From positions 1,736,001-1,800,000 of the forward strand of contig OY762937.1 in the NCBI GenBank assembly GCA_963667005.1: a stretch of 64,000 nt of DNA, given 5' to 3'. This DNA is from G963662605 sp963667005 (GTDB lineage Bacteria; Bacteroidota; Ignavibacteria; Ignavibacteriales; Ignavibacteriaceae). Of this stretch, positions 44,349-53,075 are shown one piece after another. A program made the position numbers and the translations under genes. The stretch's first letter is position 1, and every line of letters starts with the position of its first letter. Under the pieces are notes generated by a model, which did no database searches, had not been told where the DNA came from, and saw only the letters and a list, made by a program, of their open reading frames with translations.

Positions 44349-46925
44349 CTAACGGCCGCTGTAGAAGTTGTCCGCTTTAGTTACTTTCAAGTCCTGAAGC
44401 TGTGGTGCTTTAACACGGATTTCAAACCGGTAGCCTGTATATGATCCAAGCGGATTCCAGGTGAAGTTCATTAACCAGCAATGCAGATCCTTGCTTACTG
44501 CCACCTGTGGTGCTGCAAATCTCTTGTTGTCTATATCGTAGCTTCCTGAAACAATAAACTTCCATGTCGGAGTCAAATTGAAATTGAAGTTGCCGCTGAC
44601 GTTTGAATATTTTGTTGTAACAAACGGATTGCTCTTGGACATTGAGTAATTGTAGTTCAATGAAATATTCCAAGGGATTGAAAAATCCGCCTCCTCAGTT
44701 TCATATATACCACGATATGTTTTATTGGCCTCCTGATATGCAGATGAAACACCCGGCATACCGGTGCCTTGAGCATTGGTGTTCTCACTTTTTCCTGAAG
44801 TGATCTTGTCACCAGAAAAATTAAGGGATACAGAAAGATTGAAGCTGTTCAGTCTTAGCAAACCTTTGTTGTCATCAAGTAAAAACTTGCCGATAGATCT
44901 TCCTGATGAGTCGTAGCTGTAAAGAGAATAACTTGATGAACCGGAAAAACTGAGAATGCTTCCAACTTGTGTTCTATATCCGAGATACAGATTTGAGAAA
45001 CGCATACTGTCAGCTGCAAAATTGTAGTTAATTCCGCCATTCAAATTGAGAAGCTGTATTTTATTCTCCTTTGAAGTAGTGTCGTGCGGATCCGTGGTTG
45101 TTTTCATTTCAAACAAGTTGTCAACGTTTAAACCGATAGACTGCTGTTCACCTCTTGAGGCTCCGCCAAAAATTTCTTTTTCGTATTTGTTATAAATTAC
45201 TTCTTCGCCTGAATGAGCGCTTTTGTATTTACCGTAATACCCCCATTTATCTTTAGAAAAATCAGGAGTGAAGTTATATGAGATAGACGGTGATATGATA
45301 TGCCGTATCGCTGCTATTCCCGCGAACTGAGGCTGCAAAATACCATATAATTTTGTTGATGCCGATATGCCCATGCTGTACGTTCTTACAAATCCGAGCT
45401 TGTGGACATCTCTAGTAATGACTGAGTCACTTGTTCCGGCTGCATTTAGGACCGATGTACGTTCAATCTGTTTTGTGTACCAATCCTCATGGTAGCTAAA
45501 ACTCGGAGCAACATTAAAATATCCGAACTTAGGTGAAAATCCGGTGCTGATGCTGTGTTGAATACCGCCGCGGATTTGTAAATCACCCTGTTCCTTAATG
45601 CGCCTGTTTTGTAATTGTCCATTATAACTGATACCGAATAATTCATACCATTTGTTGCTGGTAGAGCTAGCACTCGATTTGAACGGATAGAATTGCGATT
45701 TGCTGAAGCTGAGCGACGGAAGTATCTCGGAAATATTTCCGGAGTTGAGGTTTTGCGTCCGGTTATAGTTGACACTCATGCTGCTTCCGGACTCTTCCCA
45801 GTTTTTGTAGTATGTCGCATTCGAAGTAATAACGTTATTCAACAGCGAATTTAAATCTGTTGAATTAAGCTTGTTGTATAGGCTGCTTGAAAGGAAATTC
45901 AGATTGACATCAAAACGTGAAGTAGGTGTTAATGTTTGATTGTGAACTACCTGAATGTTCCATTCTTTTCTCTCAGTGCGTCCGGCATCCGTTTTTTCAC
46001 CGGTAACGAGATCTGCATATCCGCCCTGGATAAGTCCGCTGAAATTATACCGCTTTGCATAACGGAATCGGCTATTCAGGCGGTAACTGCCCTTGGTGAA
46101 ATAATCACCGGTCAAAGCTTCATCAACGTAATCATTGATTGCCCAGAAATAACCGATGTGGGAAAAATACTGGCCATAGTCAGCGCTTTCACCGTAAGCC
46201 GGAGGAATAAGACCCGAACGTCTTCCGGATTGTAACGGAACAACAACGAAGGGCAGGGGAATCGGAAATGGTACACCTGCAAACGTCAGCCAGACCCATT
46301 TGCCCATCATCTGCTCTTTCTGAATAACTTTCATTTCCGTTCCATAGAAACAGTAATGCGGGTCAGTTGCATCGCAAGTTGTGTATAAGCCATGCTCGAT
46401 AAAAAAGGTTGACCGGTCCATCTTGTTGATCTTAGCACCGGAATAGGCAGCCTCTTCACCTTTTGTTGCAGCATAGGTGATATATCCGCGGGTGGTCTTA
46501 AAGTTGTACCGCATGCGGGTACCTTTATACTCCTCGCCTTTATCAACAAGCACTGGGGTTTCGGTCAGTTGGCCCTTGAGGGAGTCGCTTTCCTTACCGA
46601 ATGCCTGTACGTTATTGGTCGTGAAATCAACAAAGATTTTACCGCTTTTCAGATTCGTGTTTTTGTATTTCAAATCGCCGGAACCGTAAATATCCATTTT
46701 TCTATCCTGCACGAAAAAGATAAGCGAATCCTTACCGCTGGCGTATACAACGGAATCTACATCCGAACCCTTTTTATGAAGAGTATCGGCAGCAGTCTTC
46801 AGCGAGTCTTTTACCACGATGGTATCCTTCGGCATAATAAGCGGCTTATCGCCCTGCGTTTGTGCCGTCAGAGTTACCATACTGAGCAGGAAAATCAGAA
46901 TAAAATGTAATTGCTTAATGGTCAT
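44349..46925 (-). CDS. lptD: LPS-assembly protein LptD-like outer-membrane barrel
   Basis: 858 aa with a signal peptide (1-21, ending LTA). An OstA/LptA-like beta-jellyroll spans about 60-200 (GSGDLKYKNTNLKSGKIFVDF, then FGKESDSLKGQLTETPVL), followed by the long barrel with the LptD-type segment (FAGVPFPIPLPFVVVPLQSG, then RRSGLIPP). Two Cys (TTCDATDPHYCFYG) may form the structural disulfide. In Gram-negative bacteria LptD inserts lipopolysaccharide in the outer leaflet. This supports a real LPS-type outer membrane in the organism. Monocistronic, convergent with pepA. Confidence 0.9.
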   Translation of the reverse strand: MTIKQLHFILIFLLSMVTLTAQTQGDKPLIMPKDTIVVKDSLKTAADTLHKKGSDVDSVVYASGKDSLIFFVQDRKMDIYGSGDLKYKNTNLKSGKIFVDFTTNNVQAFGKESDSLKGQLTETPVLVDKGEEYKGTRMRYNFKTTRGYITYAATKGEEAAYSGAKINKMDRSTFFIEHGLYTTCDATDPHYCFYGTEMKVIQKEQMMGKWVWLTFAGVPFPIPLPFVVVPLQSGRRSGLIPPAYGESADYGQYFSHIGYFWAINDYVDEALTGDYFTKGSYRLNSRFRYAKRYNFSGLIQGGYADLVTGEKTDAGRTERKEWNIQVVHNQTLTPTSRFDVNLNFLSSSLYNKLNSTDLNSLLNNVITSNATYYKNWEESGSSMSVNYNRTQNLNSGNISEILPSLSFSKSQFYPFKSSASSTSNKWYELFGISYNGQLQNRRIKEQGDLQIRGGIQHSISTGFSPKFGYFNVAPSFSYHEDWYTKQIERTSVLNAAGTSDSVITRDVHKLGFVRTYSMGISASTKLYGILQPQFAGIAAIRHIISPSISYNFTPDFSKDKWGYYGKYKSAHSGEEVIYNKYEKEIFGGASRGEQQSIGLNVDNLFEMKTTTDPHDTTSKENKIQLLNLNGGINYNFAADSMRFSNLYLGYRTQVGSILSFSGSSSYSLYSYDSSGRSIGKFLLDDNKGLLRLNSFNLSVSLNFSGDKITSGKSENTNAQGTGMPGVSSAYQEANKTYRGIYETEEADFSIPWNISLNYNYSMSKSNPFVTTKYSNVSGNFNFNLTPTWKFIVSGSYDIDNKRFAAPQVAVSKDLHCWLMNFTWNPLGSYTGYRFEIRVKAPQLQDLKVTKADNFYSGR

Positions 46926-47074
46926 TATACCGGAATTAAAAAAACACGATTTAATCAGTCCCCAAATTACCGATAAACGCAGAGAGTTGAAAATTTTTTT
47001 TAGGCAGAAATAAGGGGGGCAACCTTCCTACCCCATAATCGTCAGAGCGTTTGCATGGGTTATGAGTTCAAGAC

Positions 47075-47207
47075 ATTAACACGGTGCTTTAGCGCCGTGA
47101 ATTAAAGCCCCACCAATTCTCGGGCTTTAGCCCAATAAACCGAAGAAATTGGACTAAAGTCCAGCTTATGAGTTTCTGTCTTCCACGGTCTAAAGACCGT
47201 GGTTAAT
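47075..47207 (-). repeat. Four-hairpin intergenic element, copy B (inverted)
   Basis: 133 bp. Read on the minus strand it holds CCACGGTC-TTTA-GACCGTGG, GGAC-TTTA-GTCC, GGGC-TAAA-GCCC and CACGGCGC-TAAA-GCACCGTG, in the same order as copy A at 3329-3464. The ends are ATTAA-type. Sequence between hairpins is largely different. It occupies the 320-base gap between lptD and hflX, in which nothing else is recognised. Confidence 0.8.
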
Positions 47208-47245
47208 GTTAGAATTTTTACATCTTGGATTATGAAGAAGAAACT

Positions 47246-48508
47246 TTATAAACCTAGTAATTCTTTAACCTTTCGCACGTTGTCTTTGCGGATTTTAAGC
47301 CGGAGTTCGACTTCAGTATCTGTGTATACCTCGGTTTGGACTTCACATATCTGCCGCAATTTCGGGACGAGGTAGCTGCGCTGGTGATCCAGTGATGTTT
47401 CCATGTAGTCGTAATCGGAATCAATCAGCAACTCAATTTTTTCTCTCAACTTGGAGATGTTCATACCCTTCATGGCAGAGAGGATAACCGAGTCGGGATA
47501 GTTATTCATCAGATATTCAATCGTCTCGCGTTTATCCACCAGATCAATCTTATTGAATACCATGATTTGTTTTTTGTCTTTGCATCCCAGTTCTTCAAGC
47601 GTTTGGTTGACAACACGGATGTGGTCCTCGTAAAAAGAGTTGGAAACATCAACCATGTGCAGTATAACGTCTGCTTCGCGAACCTCACTCAATGTGCTTT
47701 GAAAGGAGGCAACAAGATGATGGGGCAGCTTTCTGATAAATCCGACTGTGTCACTGAGCAGAATCGGAACATTCTTTTGCAATTGAAATGTCCGTGTAGT
47801 TGAATCAAGCGTTGCAAAAAGTTTATCCTCTGCGAGCACACCGGCATTGGTTAGTAAATTAAATAAGGTAGATTTTCCCGCGTTGGTATAACCAACCAGC
47901 GTAGCTTTAATAACGTCTTTCCGCTGTTTGGTTTGAATGGAACGATCGGCTTCAATCTCTCTCAATTTCTCTTTTAAAAAAGCGATACGGTCGCGAATCA
48001 ACCGGCGGTCGGTTTCAATCTGCGTCTCACCGGGACCCTTGGTACCGATACCTCCGAACTGCTTTGATAAGTGCGTCCATGCTCTTGTCAATCGCGGCAG
48101 GAGATACTGCAACTGTGCAAGTTCCACCTGTGTTCTTGCCGTTTTCGTTTTTGCGTGTGCTGCAAAAATGTCTAATATCAATCCGCTGCGGTCGAGAATT
48201 TTACGGTTGACGAGTTTTTCAAGATTTCGCGCCTGACCGGGAGTGAGATCGTCATCGAAGATAACCAGATCAATCTCGTTCTCTTCGGCAAGCATAGCCA
48301 GCTCTTCGGCTTTGCCTTTGCCAAGATAATACGTGCCGTCGTACTGGGTTTTTTCCTGAATCATTCTCATTACCGTTTCGGCGCCGGCGGTTTTGGCTAA
48401 CTCCTCCAGCTCATCAACATGCTCATATACGATTTCGCGCTCATGAAAACGTGTTTTTACGGCGACTAATATCGCTCGCTCTATCTTATTTTGTACTATA
48501 TCTATCAT
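47246..48508 (-). CDS. hflX: GTPase HflX
   Basis: 420 aa. The N-terminal HflX domain (about 1-185) has GKAEELAMLAEENEIDLVIFDDDLTPGQ and DRSGLILDIFAAHAKTKTARTQVELAQLQYLLPRL, with LSKQFGGIGTKGPGETQIETDRR as a hallmark. The G domain holds G1 GYTNAGKSTLFN, G3 DTVGF and G4 NKID, and a C-terminal extension follows. HflX binds the 50S subunit and splits stalled ribosomes, especially under heat stress. Monocistronic; both flanks are occupied by repeat elements. Confidence 0.96.
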   Translation of the reverse strand: MIDIVQNKIERAILVAVKTRFHEREIVYEHVDELEELAKTAGAETVMRMIQEKTQYDGTYYLGKGKAEELAMLAEENEIDLVIFDDDLTPGQARNLEKLVNRKILDRSGLILDIFAAHAKTKTARTQVELAQLQYLLPRLTRAWTHLSKQFGGIGTKGPGETQIETDRRLIRDRIAFLKEKLREIEADRSIQTKQRKDVIKATLVGYTNAGKSTLFNLLTNAGVLAEDKLFATLDSTTRTFQLQKNVPILLSDTVGFIRKLPHHLVASFQSTLSEVREADVILHMVDVSNSFYEDHIRVVNQTLEELGCKDKKQIMVFNKIDLVDKRETIEYLMNNYPDSVILSAMKGMNISKLREKIELLIDSDYDYMETSLDHQRSYLVPKLRQICEVQTEVYTDTEVELRLKIRKDNVRKVKELLGL

Positions 48509-48635
48509 TCAGTAGTATAATTTCTCATTTCATAAAATTCAAAAAAGCCACCTGTAAAATAGGAAATCTTGAAGGATAGTTCGAGAGAAACCTATATGGT
48601 TTATATGAAAATATTGTTCTGTAAAACCTCTAAAT

Positions 48636-48866
48636 GTCATTCCGGAAAATCTGCCGCAAAAATCTTAGCAAGTTAAGCGTGTAGATCGGCAGATTTATCC
48701 GGAATCCATCATTAAGCATAACAACCAAAGGATTCAGATATAAAACTAATTATGGAATATCCTATTAACTCGCGAATGAATATCTTTCAAAATGGATTCC
48801 GGACAAATCTGTCGGGCTGCGTCAGTGAGTGATGATACATTTTTCCGACAGATTTTCCGGAATGAC
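48636..48866. repeat. MITE-like element with 18-bp perfect inverted ends, copy 2
   Basis: 231 bp with the same 18-bp ends as 20419-20662 (GTCATTCCGGAAAATCTG) and the same double-hairpin layout (left hairpin closes at AGATTTATCCGGAAT, right opens at ATTCCGGACAAATCTG). The inner arms differ from copy 1 but remain paired (CTGCCG/CGGCAG left, CTGTCGG/CCGACAG right). It lies in the 478-base gap upstream of the glycosyltransferase gene; no gene is inside. Confidence 0.85.
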
Positions 48867-48986
48867 AAAAACCACAATAACTGATTCAGGGTCAAATTGA
48901 ATAAACCCGAAATAACAGCATATTTAATATTTACCTCGATTTAGTAAATTACACTTTTGATATTCAATAATATTGACAGTGCACGT

Positions 48987-50129
48987 ATGAAGAAGATCGT
49001 TATGGTCGGACCCGCGTATCCTTACCGGGGCGGCAATGTACTTTTTGTCTCACATTTGTATGAACTCCTTAAAGAGAAGTACGACGTAAAGGTATACAAT
49101 TATAAAGTATTGTATCCCTCATTTCTTTTTCCGGGCACTTCACAATATGACAAGAGTGACACGCAGATTAAGAAAGTTCCGAATGAGCGGTTAGTCAATT
49201 CCATGAATCCGTTTAACTGGATTAGCGTAGCGCGGAAATTGAAAAAAGAAAATGCCGACCTAATAATCTTTAACTGGTGGCAGCCGTATTTCGGCCCGTG
49301 CCATTTTACCATTTCATTGCTGCTTAAGAGTAAGTACAAGGGGAGAATGATAAGCTTCCTGGAAAATTTTATCTCACATGAAGAAAACCCGGTTGATACC
49401 ATTCTTACAAAAATCGGTTTAGCAAATCAGGATGGCTACATGACACTTTCAGAAAAAGTGAAAGAGGACGTTGCAGCCGTGTACCCCGCGAAACCGGTTT
49501 ACCGGAGTGAGCTGCCCCCGTATGACTGTTACGCCGGCGGTGAGGAATCAAAAGGCAAAGAAGAGTTTGGATTCTCGGCCGATGATAAGGTGCTTTTATT
49601 TTTCGGCTACATCAGGCACTACAAGGGAGTTGATGTTTTACTGCGCAGTATGCCCGCACTTATTCAATACGACCCGAAAATAAAACTGCTTGTTGTCGGT
49701 GAATCGTATGAGGACATCTCAATATATACATCGCTAATCAAAGAGCTTAAACTTGAGCAGCATGTAAAGCTGATAAATTTATTCGTCCCGAATGAAGAGG
49801 TCGGAAAATATTATCAGATATCGGACCTGGTTATTCTTCCGTACAGAAGTGCTACACAGAGCGGTATTTTGAATGTTGCTTACGGATTCGGCAAACCCGT
49901 GCTGGTGACGGATGTGGGCGGACTAAAAGAATATGTGCAGGACGGTAAAACGGGATTGGTTGTTGAACCGGAATCACCCGAAGCTATTGTTGAGGGAGTA
50001 AAAAAATACTATTCATTTAAGGATAGTGTTGATTTTCAGAAGAATATTGCTTTGTGGGCAGATACTAACCTGTTTAAGAAGATTCCCGAGTTTATCGAAG
50101 ACTTTTTAAAGAAGACAGGCAAAGCTTAG
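48987..50129 (+). CDS. Glycosyltransferase family 4 (GT-B) protein
   Basis: 380 aa from ATG 48987 (MKKIVMVGPAYPYRGGN); an upstream in-frame TTG at 48957 is less likely. The GT-B fold has the N-terminal glycine-rich loop PYRGG, and the C-terminal donor domain with LLFFGYIRHYKGVDVLLRSM, then VILPYRSATQSGILNVAYGFGKPVLVTDVGG, which includes the EX7E-like donor site region with the G-KPV-TDVGG motif. It transfers a sugar from an activated nucleotide to a glycan or lipid; donor and acceptor are unknown. There is no polysaccharide cluster around it. The stop overlaps a convergent gene by 4 bases. Confidence 0.88.
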   Translation: MKKIVMVGPAYPYRGGNVLFVSHLYELLKEKYDVKVYNYKVLYPSFLFPGTSQYDKSDTQIKKVPNERLVNSMNPFNWISVARKLKKENADLIIFNWWQPYFGPCHFTISLLLKSKYKGRMISFLENFISHEENPVDTILTKIGLANQDGYMTLSEKVKEDVAAVYPAKPVYRSELPPYDCYAGGEESKGKEEFGFSADDKVLLFFGYIRHYKGVDVLLRSMPALIQYDPKIKLLVVGESYEDISIYTSLIKELKLEQHVKLINLFVPNEEVGKYYQISDLVILPYRSATQSGILNVAYGFGKPVLVTDVGGLKEYVQDGKTGLVVEPESPEAIVEGVKKYYSFKDSVDFQKNIALWADTNLFKKIPEFIEDFLKKTGKA

Positions 50130-50530
50130 TCTTTTTCTTCCTTCGACTGTCCGAGTATATGATATTTTAGCAGAAGTGTCTCAAAGTACTCATCTTCGAT
50201 GCCGTTTGCTTTAGCAATTATTTTCAGCCATTCCAGTTCTTTGCTGTGCATCACCTCATCGCTGAAAGCCAACCGGAAACCGTCATCCAAAAATAATTCC
50301 GCAACCTGTTTACTTGAAAAAAGTATAGGTTCTTCCGTGATGTACTTATTTGTCATCAGGCTCTTCAACGTGTCTTCGTAAAAATCCTTGCTAAATCCGA
50401 ACTTCTGCGCAACTGTACGGATAATGTTCTTTTCATTATCCATTAATTGGTCATCTCTGCGGGCAAGAATGAGGAGTCCCTTTAAATAATTACTTTTATC
50501 GGGCACAGTAAACATGGCATCATCTTTCAA
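50126..50530 (-). CDS. TerB-like alpha-helical protein
   Basis: 134 aa; ATG 50530 or 50515 may be the start. The sequence is all helical, with LLILARRDDQLMDNEKNIIRTVAQKFGFSKDFYED, then FSDEVMHSKELEWLKIIAKANGIEDEYFE, a duplicated acidic D-x-x-(L/H)-x-(D/S)-x-E pattern as in TerB-family proteins. Those bind metal ions and act in stress or membrane-related systems. No other ter gene is nearby. Its stop overlaps the end of the glycosyltransferase. Family call is tentative. Confidence 0.55.
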   Translation of the reverse strand: MKDDAMFTVPDKSNYLKGLLILARRDDQLMDNEKNIIRTVAQKFGFSKDFYEDTLKSLMTNKYITEEPILFSSKQVAELFLDDGFRLAFSDEVMHSKELEWLKIIAKANGIEDEYFETLLLKYHILGQSKEEKD

Positions 50531-50631
50531 AATTCATTCATATGAAAATATACCTTTTTCATTAAACAAAAAGCAGATAAAAATTAATTTATTGTTAGAA
50601 TTATTTACGCATTCGTTTTATATTCAGAAAG

Positions 50632-50757
50632 TTCTCGCCAAGCCGCCAAGCCGCAAAATTACTTTGGGAAAGAACGAAAAGAGTAACCGGATTGTGTTTA
50701 TAGTTATTGATGCAGCTTTTTTAAAAATGAATTCGCGTCTTGGCGCCTTGGCGTGAA
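50632..50757. repeat. CGCAAAG-type inverted-repeat element, copy 4 (GCCAAG variant)
   Basis: The left end TTCTCGCCAAGCCGCCAAGC and the right end GCGTCTTGGCGCCTTGGCGT are imperfect inverted copies. The family resemblance to 9083 and 18634 is the repeated CGC-(C/A)AAG heptamer, here CGCCAAG. It sits between the TerB-like gene and the YgjP-like gene. Confidence 0.55.
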
Positions 50758-50759
50758 TT

Positions 50760-51473
50760 TTATTGTATGCGGGAGGAGTTGAGTTCTTTGTCGAGTGCCT
50801 TGTAGTTGGGGATGTGTTTACCCACTTCATTCCAAAACGCTTTTGAATGATTCGGATGCCGCAAGTGGCACAGCTCATGCACAATTACGTAATCAATCAT
50901 TTCGACTCTGAATTGTAATAGCTTGTAGTTGAGTGATATATTTGCGCGCCGTGAGCAGCTTCCCCAACGTGACTTTTGTCCCCGCACTGTAACCTTATTA
51001 ACATTGAATCCATACCGCTTGGCGAGTTCAAAACATCTGCCCGGTAAATATTTGCGGGCATTGAGTTTCTGAAACTTTGAAAATATTTCGTGAGGGGATT
51101 CCTTACTCCCAGCAGGATAGTAAATGTGTATCTCGTTCTCGTGGAACCTGCATAAGTATTTTTGCCTGCCGGCTTCAGGAAATAACACTGGTTTGAAATT
51201 TTTTCCGCCATAGAGATACTGCTTTTGTTTCGGCTTCAGGCTCTCAATATGCTTCTCGATCCAGTGCATATTCTTATTGAGGAAACGCTTTCCTTCTTCA
51301 ATGTGGAGCGGATAGGGGACAACGATTTCGAGGCTGCCTTCTTTCGCGATACGCAGCTGCATGCGTTTAGCCTTCGCGCTTGTACGCAGAAGATAATGAA
51401 TAGTAATTCCCTGAACGGTAATCGTGCCGGTTTCTTTCTGTAGTGTAATTACCCGCCGCTTAATTCCGAACAA
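50760..51473 (-). CDS. YgjP-like metallopeptidase-fold protein (M48-related, DUF45)
   Basis: 237 aa. The zinc motif HELCH appears in IDYVIVHELCHLRHPNHSKAFW, and RGQKSRWGSCSRRANISLNYKLLQF is the characteristic segment before it. Start is TTG 51473 with AGGAG 6 bases upstream, inside the end of cysS; the cysS stop is at 51475, so the two genes almost touch. Members of this group have a protease-like fold; E. coli YgjP has been reported to act as a UTP pyrophosphatase. The function here is not shown. Confidence 0.85.
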   Translation of the reverse strand: MFGIKRRVITLQKETGTITVQGITIHYLLRTSAKAKRMQLRIAKEGSLEIVVPYPLHIEEGKRFLNKNMHWIEKHIESLKPKQKQYLYGGKNFKPVLFPEAGRQKYLCRFHENEIHIYYPAGSKESPHEIFSKFQKLNARKYLPGRCFELAKRYGFNVNKVTVRGQKSRWGSCSRRANISLNYKLLQFRVEMIDYVIVHELCHLRHPNHSKAFWNEVGKHIPNYKALDKELNSSRIQ

Positions 51474-51474
51474 G

Positions 51475-52887
51475 CTACTCCTGCTTCTTGTAGGTGGTCT
51501 TTTCTTTGGAGTCCTGAAGTATGATGCCGAGCTTTTTCAATTCATCGCGGATAAGGTCGGACATCTGAAAATTCTTTGAAGCTTTTGCCTGCGTTCTTAC
51601 TGAGATAAGCAGTTCAATAAGATCATTTTCCAGAGTCGGATCGGCAGCATTAGATTTCTCCAACTGAACAATGCCGAAAATACCGATAACGATTTTCTGG
51701 ACGAATGACATAATCTCGTTAACAAATTCCTTAGCGGGATTTGTAGTCTCGTTCAAGATTCTGTTTGCATCGCGGACAAAATCAAACACGACAGCCAATG
51801 CTCTTGGCGAATTGAAATCGTCATTCAAAGCTTCTTCTACCGACTGATAGTAACCGGCAAGATTGAAATCCGGTTGAGTGCCGCCGCTTACAGCTGATTG
51901 TTGAAGGTCGAGAAGTCTTTCGTAAAGATTCTGCACTTTCTGCAATCCGCGCTTTGAAGAGTCCAGCCCTTCGCTGGTAAAATTAAGAGGCGCAGCATAA
52001 TGTGTCTGTGCAAAGAAGAAACGGACAGTCTCTTTAGAATACTTAGCCAGAATATCACGCGCGGTGAAAAAGTTACCGAGTGATTTTGACATTTTTTCGT
52101 TATCAATATTCAGAAAACCAAAGTGCAGCCAGTAGTTAACAAACTTTTGTCCTGTTGATGCTTCGCTTTGCGCGATTTCATTTTCATGATGCGGGAATAT
52201 CAGGTCACTGCCGCCGGCATGAATGTCAAATGTTTTGCCGAGATGTTTGCAGCTCATTGCCGAGCACTCAATATGCCATCCGGGACGGCCTTTGCCCCAT
52301 GGGCTTTCCCAGAAAGGTTCGCCTTCCTTAGCACCTTTCCATAATGCAAAATCAAGTGGACTCTTTTTGGCTTCGTTCACTTCGACTCTGGCACCTTCCA
52401 TGAGGTCGTCAATATTTTTTCCGCTCAATTTACCATAGGTGCTGAACTTTGATATATCATAAAATACATCATTGCCTGATTGATACGCTGTGCCATTATC
52501 AACAAGACTTTGGATCAGCGCAATAATATCTTCAATATGTTCAGTCGCTCTCGGATAGATCGTGGCGGGCTTAATTCCGAGTGTGGTTATATCTTTGAAG
52601 AATTCATCCGTGTACGTTTTTGCAACTAACTGAGCCGAAGTGTTTTCTTTCAATCCTTTTTTGATGATCTTGTCGTCAATGTCGGTCAGATTCATAACGA
52701 ACGTAACTTCGTAGCCGAGGTATTCGAGATATTTGCGGATGAAATCCGAATTGATAAACGAACGCGCGTTGCCGATGTGAAAAAGATCGTACACCGTAGG
52801 TCCGCAGACGTACATCTTTACCTTTCCGGCTTCGAGTGGAATAAATTCTTCTTTTTTTCGCGATAGCGTATTATAGATTGAAAGCAT
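51475..52887 (-). CDS. cysS: Cysteinyl-tRNA synthetase
   Basis: 470 aa from ATG 52887 (MLSIYNTLSRKKEEF); an in-frame TTG three codons upstream is less likely. Class I synthetase charging tRNA-Cys. Visible: the zinc/active-site Cys in MYVCGPTVYD, HIGN (HIGH motif) just after it, the WHIECSAMS and HHENEIAQSEA segments that hold the other zinc ligands, and MSKSLGN (KMSKS motif) around residue 265. Full length, with the C-terminal anticodon-binding region. It is upstream of the ygjP-like gene in one transcript. Confidence 0.96.
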   Translation of the reverse strand: MLSIYNTLSRKKEEFIPLEAGKVKMYVCGPTVYDLFHIGNARSFINSDFIRKYLEYLGYEVTFVMNLTDIDDKIIKKGLKENTSAQLVAKTYTDEFFKDITTLGIKPATIYPRATEHIEDIIALIQSLVDNGTAYQSGNDVFYDISKFSTYGKLSGKNIDDLMEGARVEVNEAKKSPLDFALWKGAKEGEPFWESPWGKGRPGWHIECSAMSCKHLGKTFDIHAGGSDLIFPHHENEIAQSEASTGQKFVNYWLHFGFLNIDNEKMSKSLGNFFTARDILAKYSKETVRFFFAQTHYAAPLNFTSEGLDSSKRGLQKVQNLYERLLDLQQSAVSGGTQPDFNLAGYYQSVEEALNDDFNSPRALAVVFDFVRDANRILNETTNPAKEFVNEIMSFVQKIVIGIFGIVQLEKSNAADPTLENDLIELLISVRTQAKASKNFQMSDLIRDELKKLGIILQDSKEKTTYKKQE

Positions 52888-53075
52888 AACAGCCAAATTT
52901 TATGTAAATAAAGTGCAAAATACGCAAAGAACAGGGGAAAGGCAAAGGATTGAAAGACTTATGAAACATCCCGGTGCTGCTCTTTACTGAAATCTCTATA
53001 TTTGTCTGATTTGCGGTTTTGCCGCATATTGCATAATGATTTTTAATATTTAGCAGTACGCGGAATTCTATTAAT

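Noticed and set aside
50514..50756. 80-aa open frame on the plus strand opposite the TerB-like gene start
   Set aside because: It spans the inverted-repeat element and begins inside the antisense of a real gene; no domain or ribosome site.
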